Part shown: positions 34,693 through 43,798 of the stretch, piece by piece
How positions within the stretch are numbered: the stretch's first letter is position 1
Layout of the letters: every line of letters starts with the position of its first letter
NCBI GenBank assembly: GCA_934183255.1
Contig: CAKPSD010000001.1
Coordinates: 186,001-250,000, forward strand
Source: an uncultured Bacilli bacterium
Lineage (GTDB): Bacteria; Bacillota_I; Bacilli_A; RFN20; DUOF01
Length of the DNA: 64,000 nt
Direction: 5' to 3'
Notes under the pieces: generated by a model
What the model saw: the letters and a program-made list of their open reading frames with translations, nothing else
Database searches by the model: none
What the model was told of the DNA's origin: nothing
Made by a program: the position numbers and the translations under genes

Positions 34693-37272
34693 TTATTTTT
34701 TCCAAATTACATATTGTTCATCTTGCCAATCACCTGGATGACTTGAATAAGGATATGTATAATCACTAAAATCTATTGCTTGTAAAATTTCACTAGAAGT
34801 ATCATCTTTTCTAATTTGAGTTTTTAAATCATTAAAATCCATTCCAACATTTATTTGAGTTATTTTTATTTCATTTATTTCATTATATTTAGTTACAAAA
34901 TCACTAATTCCTTTTTTAAACTTTTTATATATAACGTTTTTTATCTCCTCGTCAATTATATTTTCATCCACCTCAAAGTTATTAAATACCCCATAACCTT
35001 GTTCTCTATTTATGTATAGAATCGACTTAGCTATTATTCTTCCTTTACTATTTTTTATCACTAAATTTTGACAATTTGGATTTAAAACACTCGCATATAC
35101 GATTCCTCTTCCTATACCTTCCAAATGTGAACAACATGAACAATATTTACCTAGCACAAAATTTTTAGGATCATATTTTGATAAAAACTCATATGTAAAC
35201 TTTTTATCACTTACATCATTTAAATTTTTTATAACTTCTTTAGTATCATTTGTAATATTACTTTTTAAATTCCCTATTTCATCAAAAGTTTCTTTTAAAT
35301 CTTCTTTTAAAATATTATCTTTAACTTTTTTGTCATTTTTAAGTATTAAGAATTCTGCTCTTATACTTGCCGCCTCATTAAAAGTTTCTTGTTTATTTGT
35401 AAATTTAGCAAGTTCAACAGCAATATCTCTATTAGTTTCATCTACTCCTTCAAAAGGATTTTCTCCAAAGCATTTAATAGTTCTTTCTAATGTTACCTTA
35501 AGATATCTTTGATTACCTTTGTTACTTCTACAATATTCCTTAAGTTCCAAAAATCTATTATAAGTATTTGCAATTAATTCTTCTTTATCTTCATTTTCTA
35601 TCTTTATTAATTCTAATAAATTATCATCTTTCATTATAAATTCTGCCCATTCTTCCTTATAATTATCAAAATTCATTTTTTTAGTGAAAGAATCTATATC
35701 ATCAAAAGTTATTAAATTCTTATCAAATAAATTTTCAATAAAATTGCATGCTTTTTGTCTTGCTATTTTATCTATATAAAAAGCCCCTAGGTTATTCATA
35801 AATTTATAAAATGATAATGCGTATTTTTTATTATCATCTAATAATTTTAATTTTTTAGATAATCTTTTCATAAAATCAAAATTATCAGTATATAAAATAT
35901 AAGCATTAAAATTATGATTTTCAAAGCATTCATTAGTAACAGAAATATTGTTTTTTCTTAACATTTTAAGTTTATTATACATTTCATTATAATTATCTAA
36001 TGGTAACACTAAACTATAAACTTCACCAATTTCAGAAATATCATATACCTTTTTTATATCATTTCTATTTAAAATATCTTTTGATAATATCCAATTTTCA
36101 TTATTTAATTTATATATATATTTAAAATTGCAGCCTTTAAAAGCATCTTCCTCAATAACATTAATAGATTTAGGAAGTTCAATTTGTTCAATGCTTTTGC
36201 AATTTAAAAAAGCGTTTTTTTCTATCTTTTTTATTCCTTTTTCTAAATGGACATCTTTTAAATTAATATCATTAGAAAAACAATATGCTCCTATAATTGA
36301 TAGTGTACAAGGCAAATAAACTTTTTCAAGATTCTTACAATTTTCAAAAGCATAATTATCAATCTTAGATACAGATCTATTAATTTTTATGCTCTTTAAA
36401 CCACTTCCACTAAAAGAGTAAGCTTTAATTAATCCAACACTATCTGGCAACTCTATACTTTCTAAGTTTTTACAATTATAAAAACAGCCTATTGGAATAG
36501 CACTTACTCTATTACCTATAAATACTTTTTTTATTGAACTTTCTTTAAATGTTTCTTTTCCTAAATGTAAAACTGAATTTGGTAGTTCTACTATTTCTAT
36601 ATTTTCACAATGACTAAAAGCACTATCACCTATTGAATTCAATTTATTATTTAAAACTATTTCTTTTATTCCTGCTCCATAAAAAGCTCCTCTTTCTATC
36701 TTTTCTACATTAGGAGATAATTTAATTTTTTTTAATTTTGAACAATGAGAAAAAGCATAACTTCCTATAGATAATAAATCTTTCCCTAACTTTATATTTT
36801 CTAATCCACTACTACTAAAAGCGCCATTTCCTACTTCTAACACTTTATTAGGAATTATAATTGATTTCAAATTTTTACATTCATAAAAACTTTCATCAGA
36901 AATTTCTGATATTTTTTTACTTAAAATAACTTTTTCTAAATTTTTACAATTATTAAAAACTTTTTTTTCTAGTCTTACTACAGTTGATGGTAATTTAACA
37001 CTTTCTAATTTATCGCAACTATCAAAAGCACTTTCTTTAATAATACTTAATCCTCTATTTAATTTTATATCTTCAATTCCTGATTTACTAAAAGCATGCT
37101 TACCTATCTCTTTTACTTTGGATGGCACATTCACATATTGTAAACTTTTCTTACCAAAAAAAGCAGCATCACCAACATTAGTGATACCTTCCCAAAACCT
37201 TTTAGGATCATTATATAAAAGATTTATTCCTTCATTATTTACTTTTTGTAGCATTACAATTTTATCTTTCAT
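34693..37272 (-). CDS. LRR_5 (BspA-like) repeat protein with C-terminal clustered-Cys domain
   Basis: 859 residues. From about 25 to 400 it has some sixteen LRR_5 repeats of 22-23 residues (for example IKLPSTVVRLEKKVFNNCKNLEKV). A middle helical region follows (about 400-700). The C-terminal 160 residues include DPKNFVLGKYCSCCSHLEGIG and INREQGYGVFNNFEV, a domain also seen in the upstream paralogue. There is no signal peptide, unlike surface BspA proteins, so it is probably cytoplasmic. The C-terminal domain might be a GNAT-like or binding module, but I cannot name it. Seventeen bases separate it from its paralogue. Confidence 0.85.
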   Translation of the reverse strand: MKDKIVMLQKVNNEGINLLYNDPKRFWEGITNVGDAAFFGKKSLQYVNVPSKVKEIGKHAFSKSGIEDIKLNRGLSIIKESAFDSCDKLESVKLPSTVVRLEKKVFNNCKNLEKVILSKKISEISDESFYECKNLKSIIIPNKVLEVGNGAFSSSGLENIKLGKDLLSIGSYAFSHCSKLKKIKLSPNVEKIERGAFYGAGIKEIVLNNKLNSIGDSAFSHCENIEIVELPNSVLHLGKETFKESSIKKVFIGNRVSAIPIGCFYNCKNLESIELPDSVGLIKAYSFSGSGLKSIKINRSVSKIDNYAFENCKNLEKVYLPCTLSIIGAYCFSNDINLKDVHLEKGIKKIEKNAFLNCKSIEQIELPKSINVIEEDAFKGCNFKYIYKLNNENWILSKDILNRNDIKKVYDISEIGEVYSLVLPLDNYNEMYNKLKMLRKNNISVTNECFENHNFNAYILYTDNFDFMKRLSKKLKLLDDNKKYALSFYKFMNNLGAFYIDKIARQKACNFIENLFDKNLITFDDIDSFTKKMNFDNYKEEWAEFIMKDDNLLELIKIENEDKEELIANTYNRFLELKEYCRSNKGNQRYLKVTLERTIKCFGENPFEGVDETNRDIAVELAKFTNKQETFNEAASIRAEFLILKNDKKVKDNILKEDLKETFDEIGNLKSNITNDTKEVIKNLNDVSDKKFTYEFLSKYDPKNFVLGKYCSCCSHLEGIGRGIVYASVLNPNCQNLVIKNSKGRIIAKSILYINREQGYGVFNNFEVDENIIDEEIKNVIYKKFKKGISDFVTKYNEINEIKITQINVGMDFNDLKTQIRKDDTSSEILQAIDFSDYTYPYSSHPGDWQDEQYVIWKK

Positions 37273-37290
37273 AAACTATTATCTCTTTTT

Positions 37291-40098
37291 CTATTTCTTT
37301 TTCCATAAAACATATTGTTCTTCTTGCCAATCGCCTTTATATAAATGATCATCTACACCATACATAGAAAAATCAATTCCTTGCAAAATATTTCCTTCTT
37401 CATCATTTTCTCTAATTAATTTTCCTAAATCGTTTAAATGCATACCAACATTTATTTTAGTAATTTTTTTGTCATATATTTCATTATATCTAGTTACAAA
37501 ATCATTAATTGCTTTTTTATATTTATTATAAATTAACTCTAAATCTTGAGCATTTGCATTAGTATTTACCTCAACATTATTAAACACACCATATCCTTTT
37601 TCTCTATTTATATATAATGTTGATTTTGCAATTATTTTCCCATTTGAATCTTTTATAATTAAATTTTGACAATCAGGATGTAATATGCTTGCCTTCATTA
37701 TGCCTACTCCTGCTCCATCTAAATGTGCACAACAACAGCAATATTTTCCTAAAACAAAATTTCTAGGATCATACTTAGATAAGAATTCATAACTGAACTT
37801 TTTACTAGAAACATCACTTAATGTATCTAATATAACTTGTGTGTTATCTATTATTTCTCCTCTTACATTGTCTATTTGATTAAAAACATCATTTTCTTTT
37901 AATTCTTCTTTTAAAATATGATCATTTATTAATCCTTTTTCTCTATTTTCTATATATTCTTTTCTTATTTTTTTAGCTAAATTAAATGATTCTTGATGAC
38001 GTGTAAATGAACTTATAGTAGTAGAAATATCCATTGTTTCTTCATCTACATCTGAAAATGCAACTTTTGAAAAGTACTCTTTACATGCCTCCACAGTTAC
38101 TTTTTTATAATGTTGATTTCCTCTATTACTTCTACTAAATTCTTTAATATTATAAAAATCATTATATGTTTTAGCAATAAATCCTGATTCATTCTTTTCA
38201 CTTTCTAATAACTTTTCTAAATTTTCTTTATTCATAAAGAATTCTGCCCATTCCTTATTATAGCCATCAATTTTCATTGAATCAAAAACACTATGAACAT
38301 TAGTTCCTTTTAATATTCCTTTATCACATAAATTTTCTATATAATTGCATGCTTTTTGTCTAACTATATCACTACTATTGAATGCTCCTAAATTAAAGGC
38401 TAATTTAAAGTAATCTTTTGCTATTTCATTATTATCTAAAATAATATGTTTTCTTTGTATCATACTTAAAAACTCTTTTGTATTATAAATATCTTTTAAT
38501 TTGCTTTGATAATTAAATTCAATTATTTTGCTATAAATATCTTTCTTTAGTAAATTTCTTTCTTTCAATTCATCTAATTTTAGCTCACTTTTATACAAAA
38601 TAATAGCAGTTGTATTATTACAGTTTAGTTTTTCTTTATACTCATCTAATTCATTTAAAATTCTAAAATTATTAGGTATATCTTTAGCATCTTTACTCGC
38701 TATTAAATACTCTCCTGTTTTATCATTTAAATAAATATTAGAAGTATCATTATTAATAAAATAATAAATAAAACTTTTATTTGCAATTTTATCTATGTCA
38801 TAGCAATAAACTTTTTTATAATTGGTGTCTTCAGAAAAAGCATAACTATTTATTTCTACTCCTTTAGGAAAATGAACTTCATTTAAATTATAGCACTCAA
38901 AAAAAGCCTCATTTCCTATATATTTTAATCCGTCAGGAAAAACAAATTTTCTAATATTATTACATCCTATAAAAGCACCATTATCTATAATTTTTAAATT
39001 TTTAGGTAAAGTTATATTACTAATCGAATTACAATTACTAAAAGTACATTGACCTATTTTCTCAAGTGTATCAGGAAATTTAATTTCTTCTAATGAAGTA
39101 CAATAAGAGAACGCAACATTTCCTATTTGTTTTATTTTGGTATTTGATAAATCTATTTTTTTCAAGATATCACAATTTTCAAAAGCACTATCGCCAATGT
39201 AGCATAAAGTAGTAGGAAAATCTACATTATTTAGTCTATAGCAATTGCAAAATGTTCCTCTTTCTATTCTTTCTATGTTAGGTAATTTAATTTGTTTTAA
39301 TGAAGAACAGCAATTAAATGCCTCTTTACCAATATAGGCTATTGATTTTGGCAAATCTAATTCTTCTATTGCATTACATTTACTAAAAGCAGCTTCACCA
39401 ATTGATTCAAGATTCTTTGACAATAGGACTTTTTTTAAGGATGAACATGAATTAAATGTAGAATTATTTAACTTAGTAACATTGCTTGCTCTCATATCTA
39501 CTTTTTTTAAATCAAAGCATTTAAAGAAAGCATCTTCGCCTACTTCAGATACATTTTGAGGTATATTTATTTCAGTTAATCCGCTCTCTAAAAAAGAAAG
39601 TCTTCCTATCTTTTCAAGTGAACTTGGTAATTGAATATTATTTAAACATGTACATTTATTAAATGCTGCATCATCTATTACTTTTAAAGTATTTGGTAAA
39701 TTAATATTTTTTAAAGAACTACAGTTTGCATAAGCATATTTTTCTATTATTTCTAAATTTTTAGGTAATTTAATTTTTTCTAAAGCACTACATCCAGTAA
39801 AAGCGTTGTTGGGTATTCCTTTTAATTCTCCATTAAACACAACTTCACGTATCTCATTATTATATATAAAAGTCAACTCTCCTAAATTTTGTAATGATTT
39901 AGGTAAAGTTATTTTTCTAGCTTTTATTTTAGTAAAAGCCCTTGGTTCTATTTTTTTTATTGTTTCAGGAACTATTAGTTCATATATAAAAGTATTATTA
40001 AAAGCATTAGAACCTATAGTATCAGTATCTGGCCATTTTTCATAGTTACTATAATTATTTACATCAATTATTACACCATCTTTAACGATAAAAGGCAT
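37291..40098 (-). CDS. LRR_5 repeat protein, paralogue with C-terminal clustered-Cys domain
   Basis: 935 residues, same plan as the neighbour: about eighteen LRR_5 repeats (about 25-430), a helical middle and the shared C-terminal domain, here with four Cys in a row in KYCCCCAHLDGAG and INREKGYGVFNNVEV. The two paralogues match over the last 430 residues (for example RSNRGNQHY versus RSNKGNQRY). No signal peptide. GAGG precedes the ATG. Cotranscription with the downstream paralogue is likely. The LRR part suggests protein binding; a role next to the RiPP operon is only positional. Confidence 0.85.
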   Translation of the reverse strand: MPFIVKDGVIIDVNNYSNYEKWPDTDTIGSNAFNNTFIYELIVPETIKKIEPRAFTKIKARKITLPKSLQNLGELTFIYNNEIREVVFNGELKGIPNNAFTGCSALEKIKLPKNLEIIEKYAYANCSSLKNINLPNTLKVIDDAAFNKCTCLNNIQLPSSLEKIGRLSFLESGLTEINIPQNVSEVGEDAFFKCFDLKKVDMRASNVTKLNNSTFNSCSSLKKVLLSKNLESIGEAAFSKCNAIEELDLPKSIAYIGKEAFNCCSSLKQIKLPNIERIERGTFCNCYRLNNVDFPTTLCYIGDSAFENCDILKKIDLSNTKIKQIGNVAFSYCTSLEEIKFPDTLEKIGQCTFSNCNSISNITLPKNLKIIDNGAFIGCNNIRKFVFPDGLKYIGNEAFFECYNLNEVHFPKGVEINSYAFSEDTNYKKVYCYDIDKIANKSFIYYFINNDTSNIYLNDKTGEYLIASKDAKDIPNNFRILNELDEYKEKLNCNNTTAIILYKSELKLDELKERNLLKKDIYSKIIEFNYQSKLKDIYNTKEFLSMIQRKHIILDNNEIAKDYFKLAFNLGAFNSSDIVRQKACNYIENLCDKGILKGTNVHSVFDSMKIDGYNKEWAEFFMNKENLEKLLESEKNESGFIAKTYNDFYNIKEFSRSNRGNQHYKKVTVEACKEYFSKVAFSDVDEETMDISTTISSFTRHQESFNLAKKIRKEYIENREKGLINDHILKEELKENDVFNQIDNVRGEIIDNTQVILDTLSDVSSKKFSYEFLSKYDPRNFVLGKYCCCCAHLDGAGVGIMKASILHPDCQNLIIKDSNGKIIAKSTLYINREKGYGVFNNVEVNTNANAQDLELIYNKYKKAINDFVTRYNEIYDKKITKINVGMHLNDLGKLIRENDEEGNILQGIDFSMYGVDDHLYKGDWQEEQYVLWKKK

Positions 40099-40156
40099 AC
40101 TATCAACCTCACTACTACTATTTTATCATATATTAATTTAAAATTAAACTATAAAA

Positions 40157-40180
40157 TAAAAAAGCCTTTATTAGGCTTTT
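40157..40180 (-). terminator. Terminator of gerM
   Basis: AAAGCCTAATAAAGGCTTTTTTATTTT on the minus strand, overlapping the gerM stop codon. Confidence 0.88.
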
Positions 40181-41172
40181 ACTTCATTTATAATAATAGA
40201 GCTAACACTAAATTCTTTTTCTTCTACATAACCATTAACACTAACTTCTTCTTCATCCACTTCAAAGTTAAAGTTTACATTCATATCATTTAAATCATTG
40301 TATGTCATTATTAATAATTCATAGATATCTTTATTGATGATCCCTTCTTCCATCAAAGCGCTACTAACTAATTCTATCTTTATATCATTTTCTTCAAAAT
40401 TAATACTTTGCTCTTTTTCTATTAAATTAAATGTATCAACTTTCTTTAATCCACTCATTACAGAAACATCTTTAAATAAAGCATTATATACACTTACTTT
40501 TTCATTACTTTCTTTTAATACTCTTCTAGTAACAGGTATATAAACAGTTTCTCCAAATTCTTCTTTTTCATAGAATACAGTTACACTAGTAGTGTTATAT
40601 ATATTACCTGTTGTATCATAATACTTATTGATTCCAATTGTTTTATCTAATACATTAGGCAAAGTAATACCACTTTGAGGCATACTTTCAAGTTTAACTC
40701 CATCAACACTAAGTGTTAAACCCTTTACATCATCATATTGTAATACAGTCCAAGTTAATGACTCAATAATTTGCTCTTCTTTACTTACATCTTGCTCTTT
40801 AAATTCTTTAGAAAAATCAATATTTAAGATATTATTTTCTAGTTCAATACCTTGAATTTTTACATTTTCATTTAATAAAGTATGATAACCTTTACTAGTT
40901 AAAGGACTTTCATCTCTAAGCATAGAAATAACATATCTAATATCATCTGCTAATAACTCTTTTGAATCAAAAGCAAATGTTAAAGGTACTAAATAATTAT
41001 CATTATCTAGCATGTATACCCTTCTATATGTTTTTTCTTTTTCTACATTTACTACGTAGTTTTGTTTTAAATCATCATCTTTATTAGAGAAAACTAGCGC
41101 TCCTACTGTTATACATATTGCAATGAATGGAAATAAAAATATAAAAAACCTCTTCTTCATAAATTTTTTCAT
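40171..41172 (-). CDS. gerM: GerM-like germination/sporulation protein (GerMN domains)
   Basis: 333 residues. N-terminal membrane anchor (about 8-28), then two GerMN domains (about 50-180 and 195-330) with DNDNYLVPLTFAF, YHTLLNENVKIQGIELENNILNIDFSKEF and related patterns. In B. subtilis GerM is an outer-forespore-membrane lipoprotein needed for engulfment and cortex formation; here the lipobox is not convincing, so anchoring is probably by the membrane segment. In Bacillus gerM is near gerE, as here. AAAGGAGAG precedes the ATG. Confidence 0.85.
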   Translation of the reverse strand: MKKFMKKRFFIFLFPFIAICITVGALVFSNKDDDLKQNYVVNVEKEKTYRRVYMLDNDNYLVPLTFAFDSKELLADDIRYVISMLRDESPLTSKGYHTLLNENVKIQGIELENNILNIDFSKEFKEQDVSKEEQIIESLTWTVLQYDDVKGLTLSVDGVKLESMPQSGITLPNVLDKTIGINKYYDTTGNIYNTTSVTVFYEKEEFGETVYIPVTRRVLKESNEKVSVYNALFKDVSVMSGLKKVDTFNLIEKEQSINFEENDIKIELVSSALMEEGIINKDIYELLIMTYNDLNDMNVNFNFEVDEEEVSVNGYVEEKEFSVSSIIINEVKA

Positions 41173-41206
41173 TACTAATCTCTCCTTTTTCTAATACAAT
41201 CTATGA

Positions 41207-41734
41207 CTATAGTTTTTTATTTATTCCATAACTTTTTGTAATATTATCAAAAAATAATGGAATTTTTATTGGTTTACAAGTTAAATAGAAATATAAAAGG
41301 CTTATAAAGACTATTAAAGATATAGAAATATACTTATTTATTCCATCACTATATACATAAACATGGTTGGCTACTAACTGTCCTACTATTATAGATATTA
41401 ACAAATCTAAAATATCAATCCATAAATAAGAATTACCTATTATTCCTTTATATGTATAGTAAAAAGAAAACATAGTAACAATAGATACTACTACACTAAC
41501 AAGCATAGCTAAAAAATAACTATTTTCATATAAGTTATTTGAATTATAAAAATAATAAATTGTATATACTAAAATTAAAGGAAATAGTAAAAGCTTACTA
41601 TGCTCAAAAATACTTTCATTTACTGGAGCAATTAACCCTACTATCCTACTATTATTACTCCATTTATAAATAAAATGAAAAACAGTACCTATAGCAAATA
41701 AAAAAGGAATACTTATTAAAGCAAATTTTAACAT
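41207..41734 (-). CDS. DUF6512-type membrane protein
   Basis: 175 residues with five or six membrane segments. The pattern FAIGTVFHFIYKWSNNSRIVGLIAPVNESIFEHSKLL near the start is typical of DUF6512. Function unknown. It lies between gerE and gerM, 34 bases before gerM, and is probably cotranscribed with it, which hints at a role in the spore programme. Confidence 0.78.
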   Translation of the reverse strand: MLKFALISIPFLFAIGTVFHFIYKWSNNSRIVGLIAPVNESIFEHSKLLLFPLILVYTIYYFYNSNNLYENSYFLAMLVSVVVSIVTMFSFYYTYKGIIGNSYLWIDILDLLISIIVGQLVANHVYVYSDGINKYISISLIVFISLLYFYLTCKPIKIPLFFDNITKSYGINKKL

Positions 41735-41776
41735 TTAGATCACCTATTAAGAAAATATGAATTTATAATTATAAAA

Positions 41777-41800
41777 ATAACCTCGATTTCTCGAGGTTAT
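41777..41800 (-). terminator. Terminator after gerE
   Basis: ATAACCTCGA, a GAAA tetraloop and TCGAGGTTAT, followed by TTTTTAT. The hairpin spans the gerE stop codon. Confidence 0.9.
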
Positions 41801-42000
41801 AAAGTAATTTCTTTTAATCTTATTAGTTCTACGACTGCTTGTGCTCTACCTTTCACACCAAGTTTTTGAATGACATTTGAAATATGATTTCTAACTGTCT
41901 TTTCGCTAATATATAGTAAGGAAGCTATTTGCTTAGTCGTGTTATTTGCCACTAATAGATTAAATACTTCTCTCTCTCGAGTTGTAAGTATTGATGGCAT
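41797..42000 (-). CDS. gerE: Spore-specific transcription factor GerE (LuxR/NarL-type HTH)
   Basis: 67 residues, a stand-alone LuxR-type HTH. Sequence TTREREVFNLL, then TTKQIASLLYISEKTVRNHISNVIQKLGVKGRAQAVVELIRL, is close to B. subtilis GerE along its whole length, only slightly shorter at the N-terminus. GerE binds late mother-cell promoters and switches sigma-K coat genes on or off. A sigma-K-like -10 lies upstream. Its place between uvrC and gerM matches Bacillus. GGAGG precedes the ATG. Confidence 0.94.
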   Translation of the reverse strand: MPSILTTREREVFNLLVANNTTKQIASLLYISEKTVRNHISNVIQKLGVKGRAQAVVELIRLKEITL

Positions 42001-42023
42001 ATATTAGACCTCCATTACTACTT

Positions 42024-42050
42024 TATAGTATGCAGAAGAATTAAATTTGC
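42024..42050 (-). promoter_or_regulatory. Candidate sigma-K promoter of gerE
   Basis: CATACTATA (42032-42024) is an exact match to the sigma-K -10 (CATANNNTA). The -35 region, centred about 16 bases upstream, is less clear (GCAAA rather than AC). gerE is a sigma-K gene in B. subtilis. Confidence 0.6.
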
Positions 42051-43789
42051 TAATTATTATCTAAAACTTTTTTTATTTCTTTTGCTATATTTAGTGGCAC
42101 ATATTGGCTTATTTCTTCAACAGTAGCGTTTTTTAAATCAAGAGTTGAAGGAAAGGCTTTTAAAATAGTTTCTTTCCTTTTAACTCCTAATCCTTTTACT
42201 TCATCTAGGATTGAACTAGTCAAAGATTTTTTTCTTTTGTTTATGTGAGAGGTAATAGCAAATCTATGCACTTCATCTTGCATCTTCATTAAGAAAAAGA
42301 ATAAATCGCTTCTTTTATCTATATCTATTAAATCACCATTTTCATTAATTAAAGCCCTAGTATTGTGCTTATCATCTTTTACTAAACCTGCTAAATTAAT
42401 ATCTAAGTTTAAATCACTTACTAAATCTTTAACACTATTTAATTGATTAAGGCCTCCATCTACTATAATGAGATCAGGTTTATAATCATTTTCGGAGATA
42501 ATTTTAAATAATCTACGATAGACTACCTCATGCATACTAGCAAGATCATCTTTTTTATTATCTCCTCTTATAAGATATTTCCTATATAACTTTTTGTTAC
42601 TCTCTCCGTTTTCAAAACATACTTTTACGCCAATTGCTAAGTCTCCTGCAAAATGAGAATTATCGAATAAATCTATACGATGTGGGTAATTAATGTGCAA
42701 TAAATTTTGTAATTTTGTTAATACTGCTTGCTTGTTTTGACTTTTTGCAAACTCATCTTCCATTGCTTTAATTGCATTTTGGCCTACCATATCCATAATA
42801 TGTTTTCTAGTACCTGCTTTTGCTTCACTAACCTTTATTTCTAATACTTCACTTAGCAAGTCTTTATCTAAATATGATGGCACTACTATTTCTTTAGGTT
42901 TTACTCTTTTTAAATAGTAAGAAGTGATATATGATTCAAAACAATCTTTTAAATCACCTACTAATTCAAAAACACTACTTTCTTTACTAATAAGGGTACC
43001 ATTTCTATATACAAATACTGCAAAAGAAACATATCCCTCTTTGGTATGACTAGAAAAGAAATCAACATTTAAATTTTTATTTAATTCAACGCTTTGATTT
43101 ACTAATAAATGATCTAAATATTCTATCATTATTTTACACTCATTAGCCTCTTCAAATTTTAATTCATTAGCTAAATTATTCATCTTTTTAACTAATTCTT
43201 TTCTAACTTCACTAGCATCTCCATTATAAAACTTAACAATCTTATTAATTATTTCATCATATTGTTCTTTACTTACCTTATTTATACAAGGAGCTAAACA
43301 CATATTTAAATGATAATATAAGCACTCTTTCTTAGGTATATTTTTGCATTTTCTTAAAGGATATATTTTGTTTAGTAAATTAATTGATTCATATGCTGCG
43401 CTTGAATCACTGAATGGGCCAAAATATTTAGCTTTTTTATCTTTTATATCTCTTGCTATTTCTAAGTAAGGATGATCTTTTAAACTCAATTTAACATAAG
43501 GATATCTTTTATCATCCTTTAGTAAAATATTAAATTTAGGATCATGTTTTTTTATTAAATTGGCTTCTAAGATTAAAGCTTCTTTTTCACTGCTTGTTAT
43601 TATTAAATCAAAATCCACTACATTAGAAACCATTAAAGCGGTTTTCCCATCATGCGGTTTAGTAAAATATTGGCTTACTCTTTTTTTTAAGTTTTTAGCC
43701 TTACCTACATAAATTATTTCACCATTTTTATCTTTCATTAAATAACATCCAGGTAAATCTGGAAGTAAAGGTATTTTATCTTCTTTCAT
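42050..43789 (-). CDS. uvrC: UvrABC excinuclease subunit C
   Basis: 579 residues from ATG 43789 (AGGTGA upstream; GTG 43798 lies in that site). GIY-YIG nuclease domain at the N-terminus (LPGCYLMKD, IIYVGKAKNLKKRVSQYF), UVR motif (ELKFEEANECKIMIEYL), RNase H-like nuclease (RIDLFDNSHFAGDLAIGVKVCFENG, LIIVDGGLNQL) and C-terminal helix-hairpin-helix (VKGLGVKRKETILKAF). It makes both incisions in nucleotide excision repair. mutS2 is immediately upstream. Confidence 0.97.
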   Translation of the reverse strand: MKEDKIPLLPDLPGCYLMKDKNGEIIYVGKAKNLKKRVSQYFTKPHDGKTALMVSNVVDFDLIITSSEKEALILEANLIKKHDPKFNILLKDDKRYPYVKLSLKDHPYLEIARDIKDKKAKYFGPFSDSSAAYESINLLNKIYPLRKCKNIPKKECLYYHLNMCLAPCINKVSKEQYDEIINKIVKFYNGDASEVRKELVKKMNNLANELKFEEANECKIMIEYLDHLLVNQSVELNKNLNVDFFSSHTKEGYVSFAVFVYRNGTLISKESSVFELVGDLKDCFESYITSYYLKRVKPKEIVVPSYLDKDLLSEVLEIKVSEAKAGTRKHIMDMVGQNAIKAMEDEFAKSQNKQAVLTKLQNLLHINYPHRIDLFDNSHFAGDLAIGVKVCFENGESNKKLYRKYLIRGDNKKDDLASMHEVVYRRLFKIISENDYKPDLIIVDGGLNQLNSVKDLVSDLNLDINLAGLVKDDKHNTRALINENGDLIDIDKRSDLFFFLMKMQDEVHRFAITSHINKRKKSLTSSILDEVKGLGVKRKETILKAFPSTLDLKNATVEEISQYVPLNIAKEIKKVLDNN

Positions 43790-43798
43790 ATATCTCAC

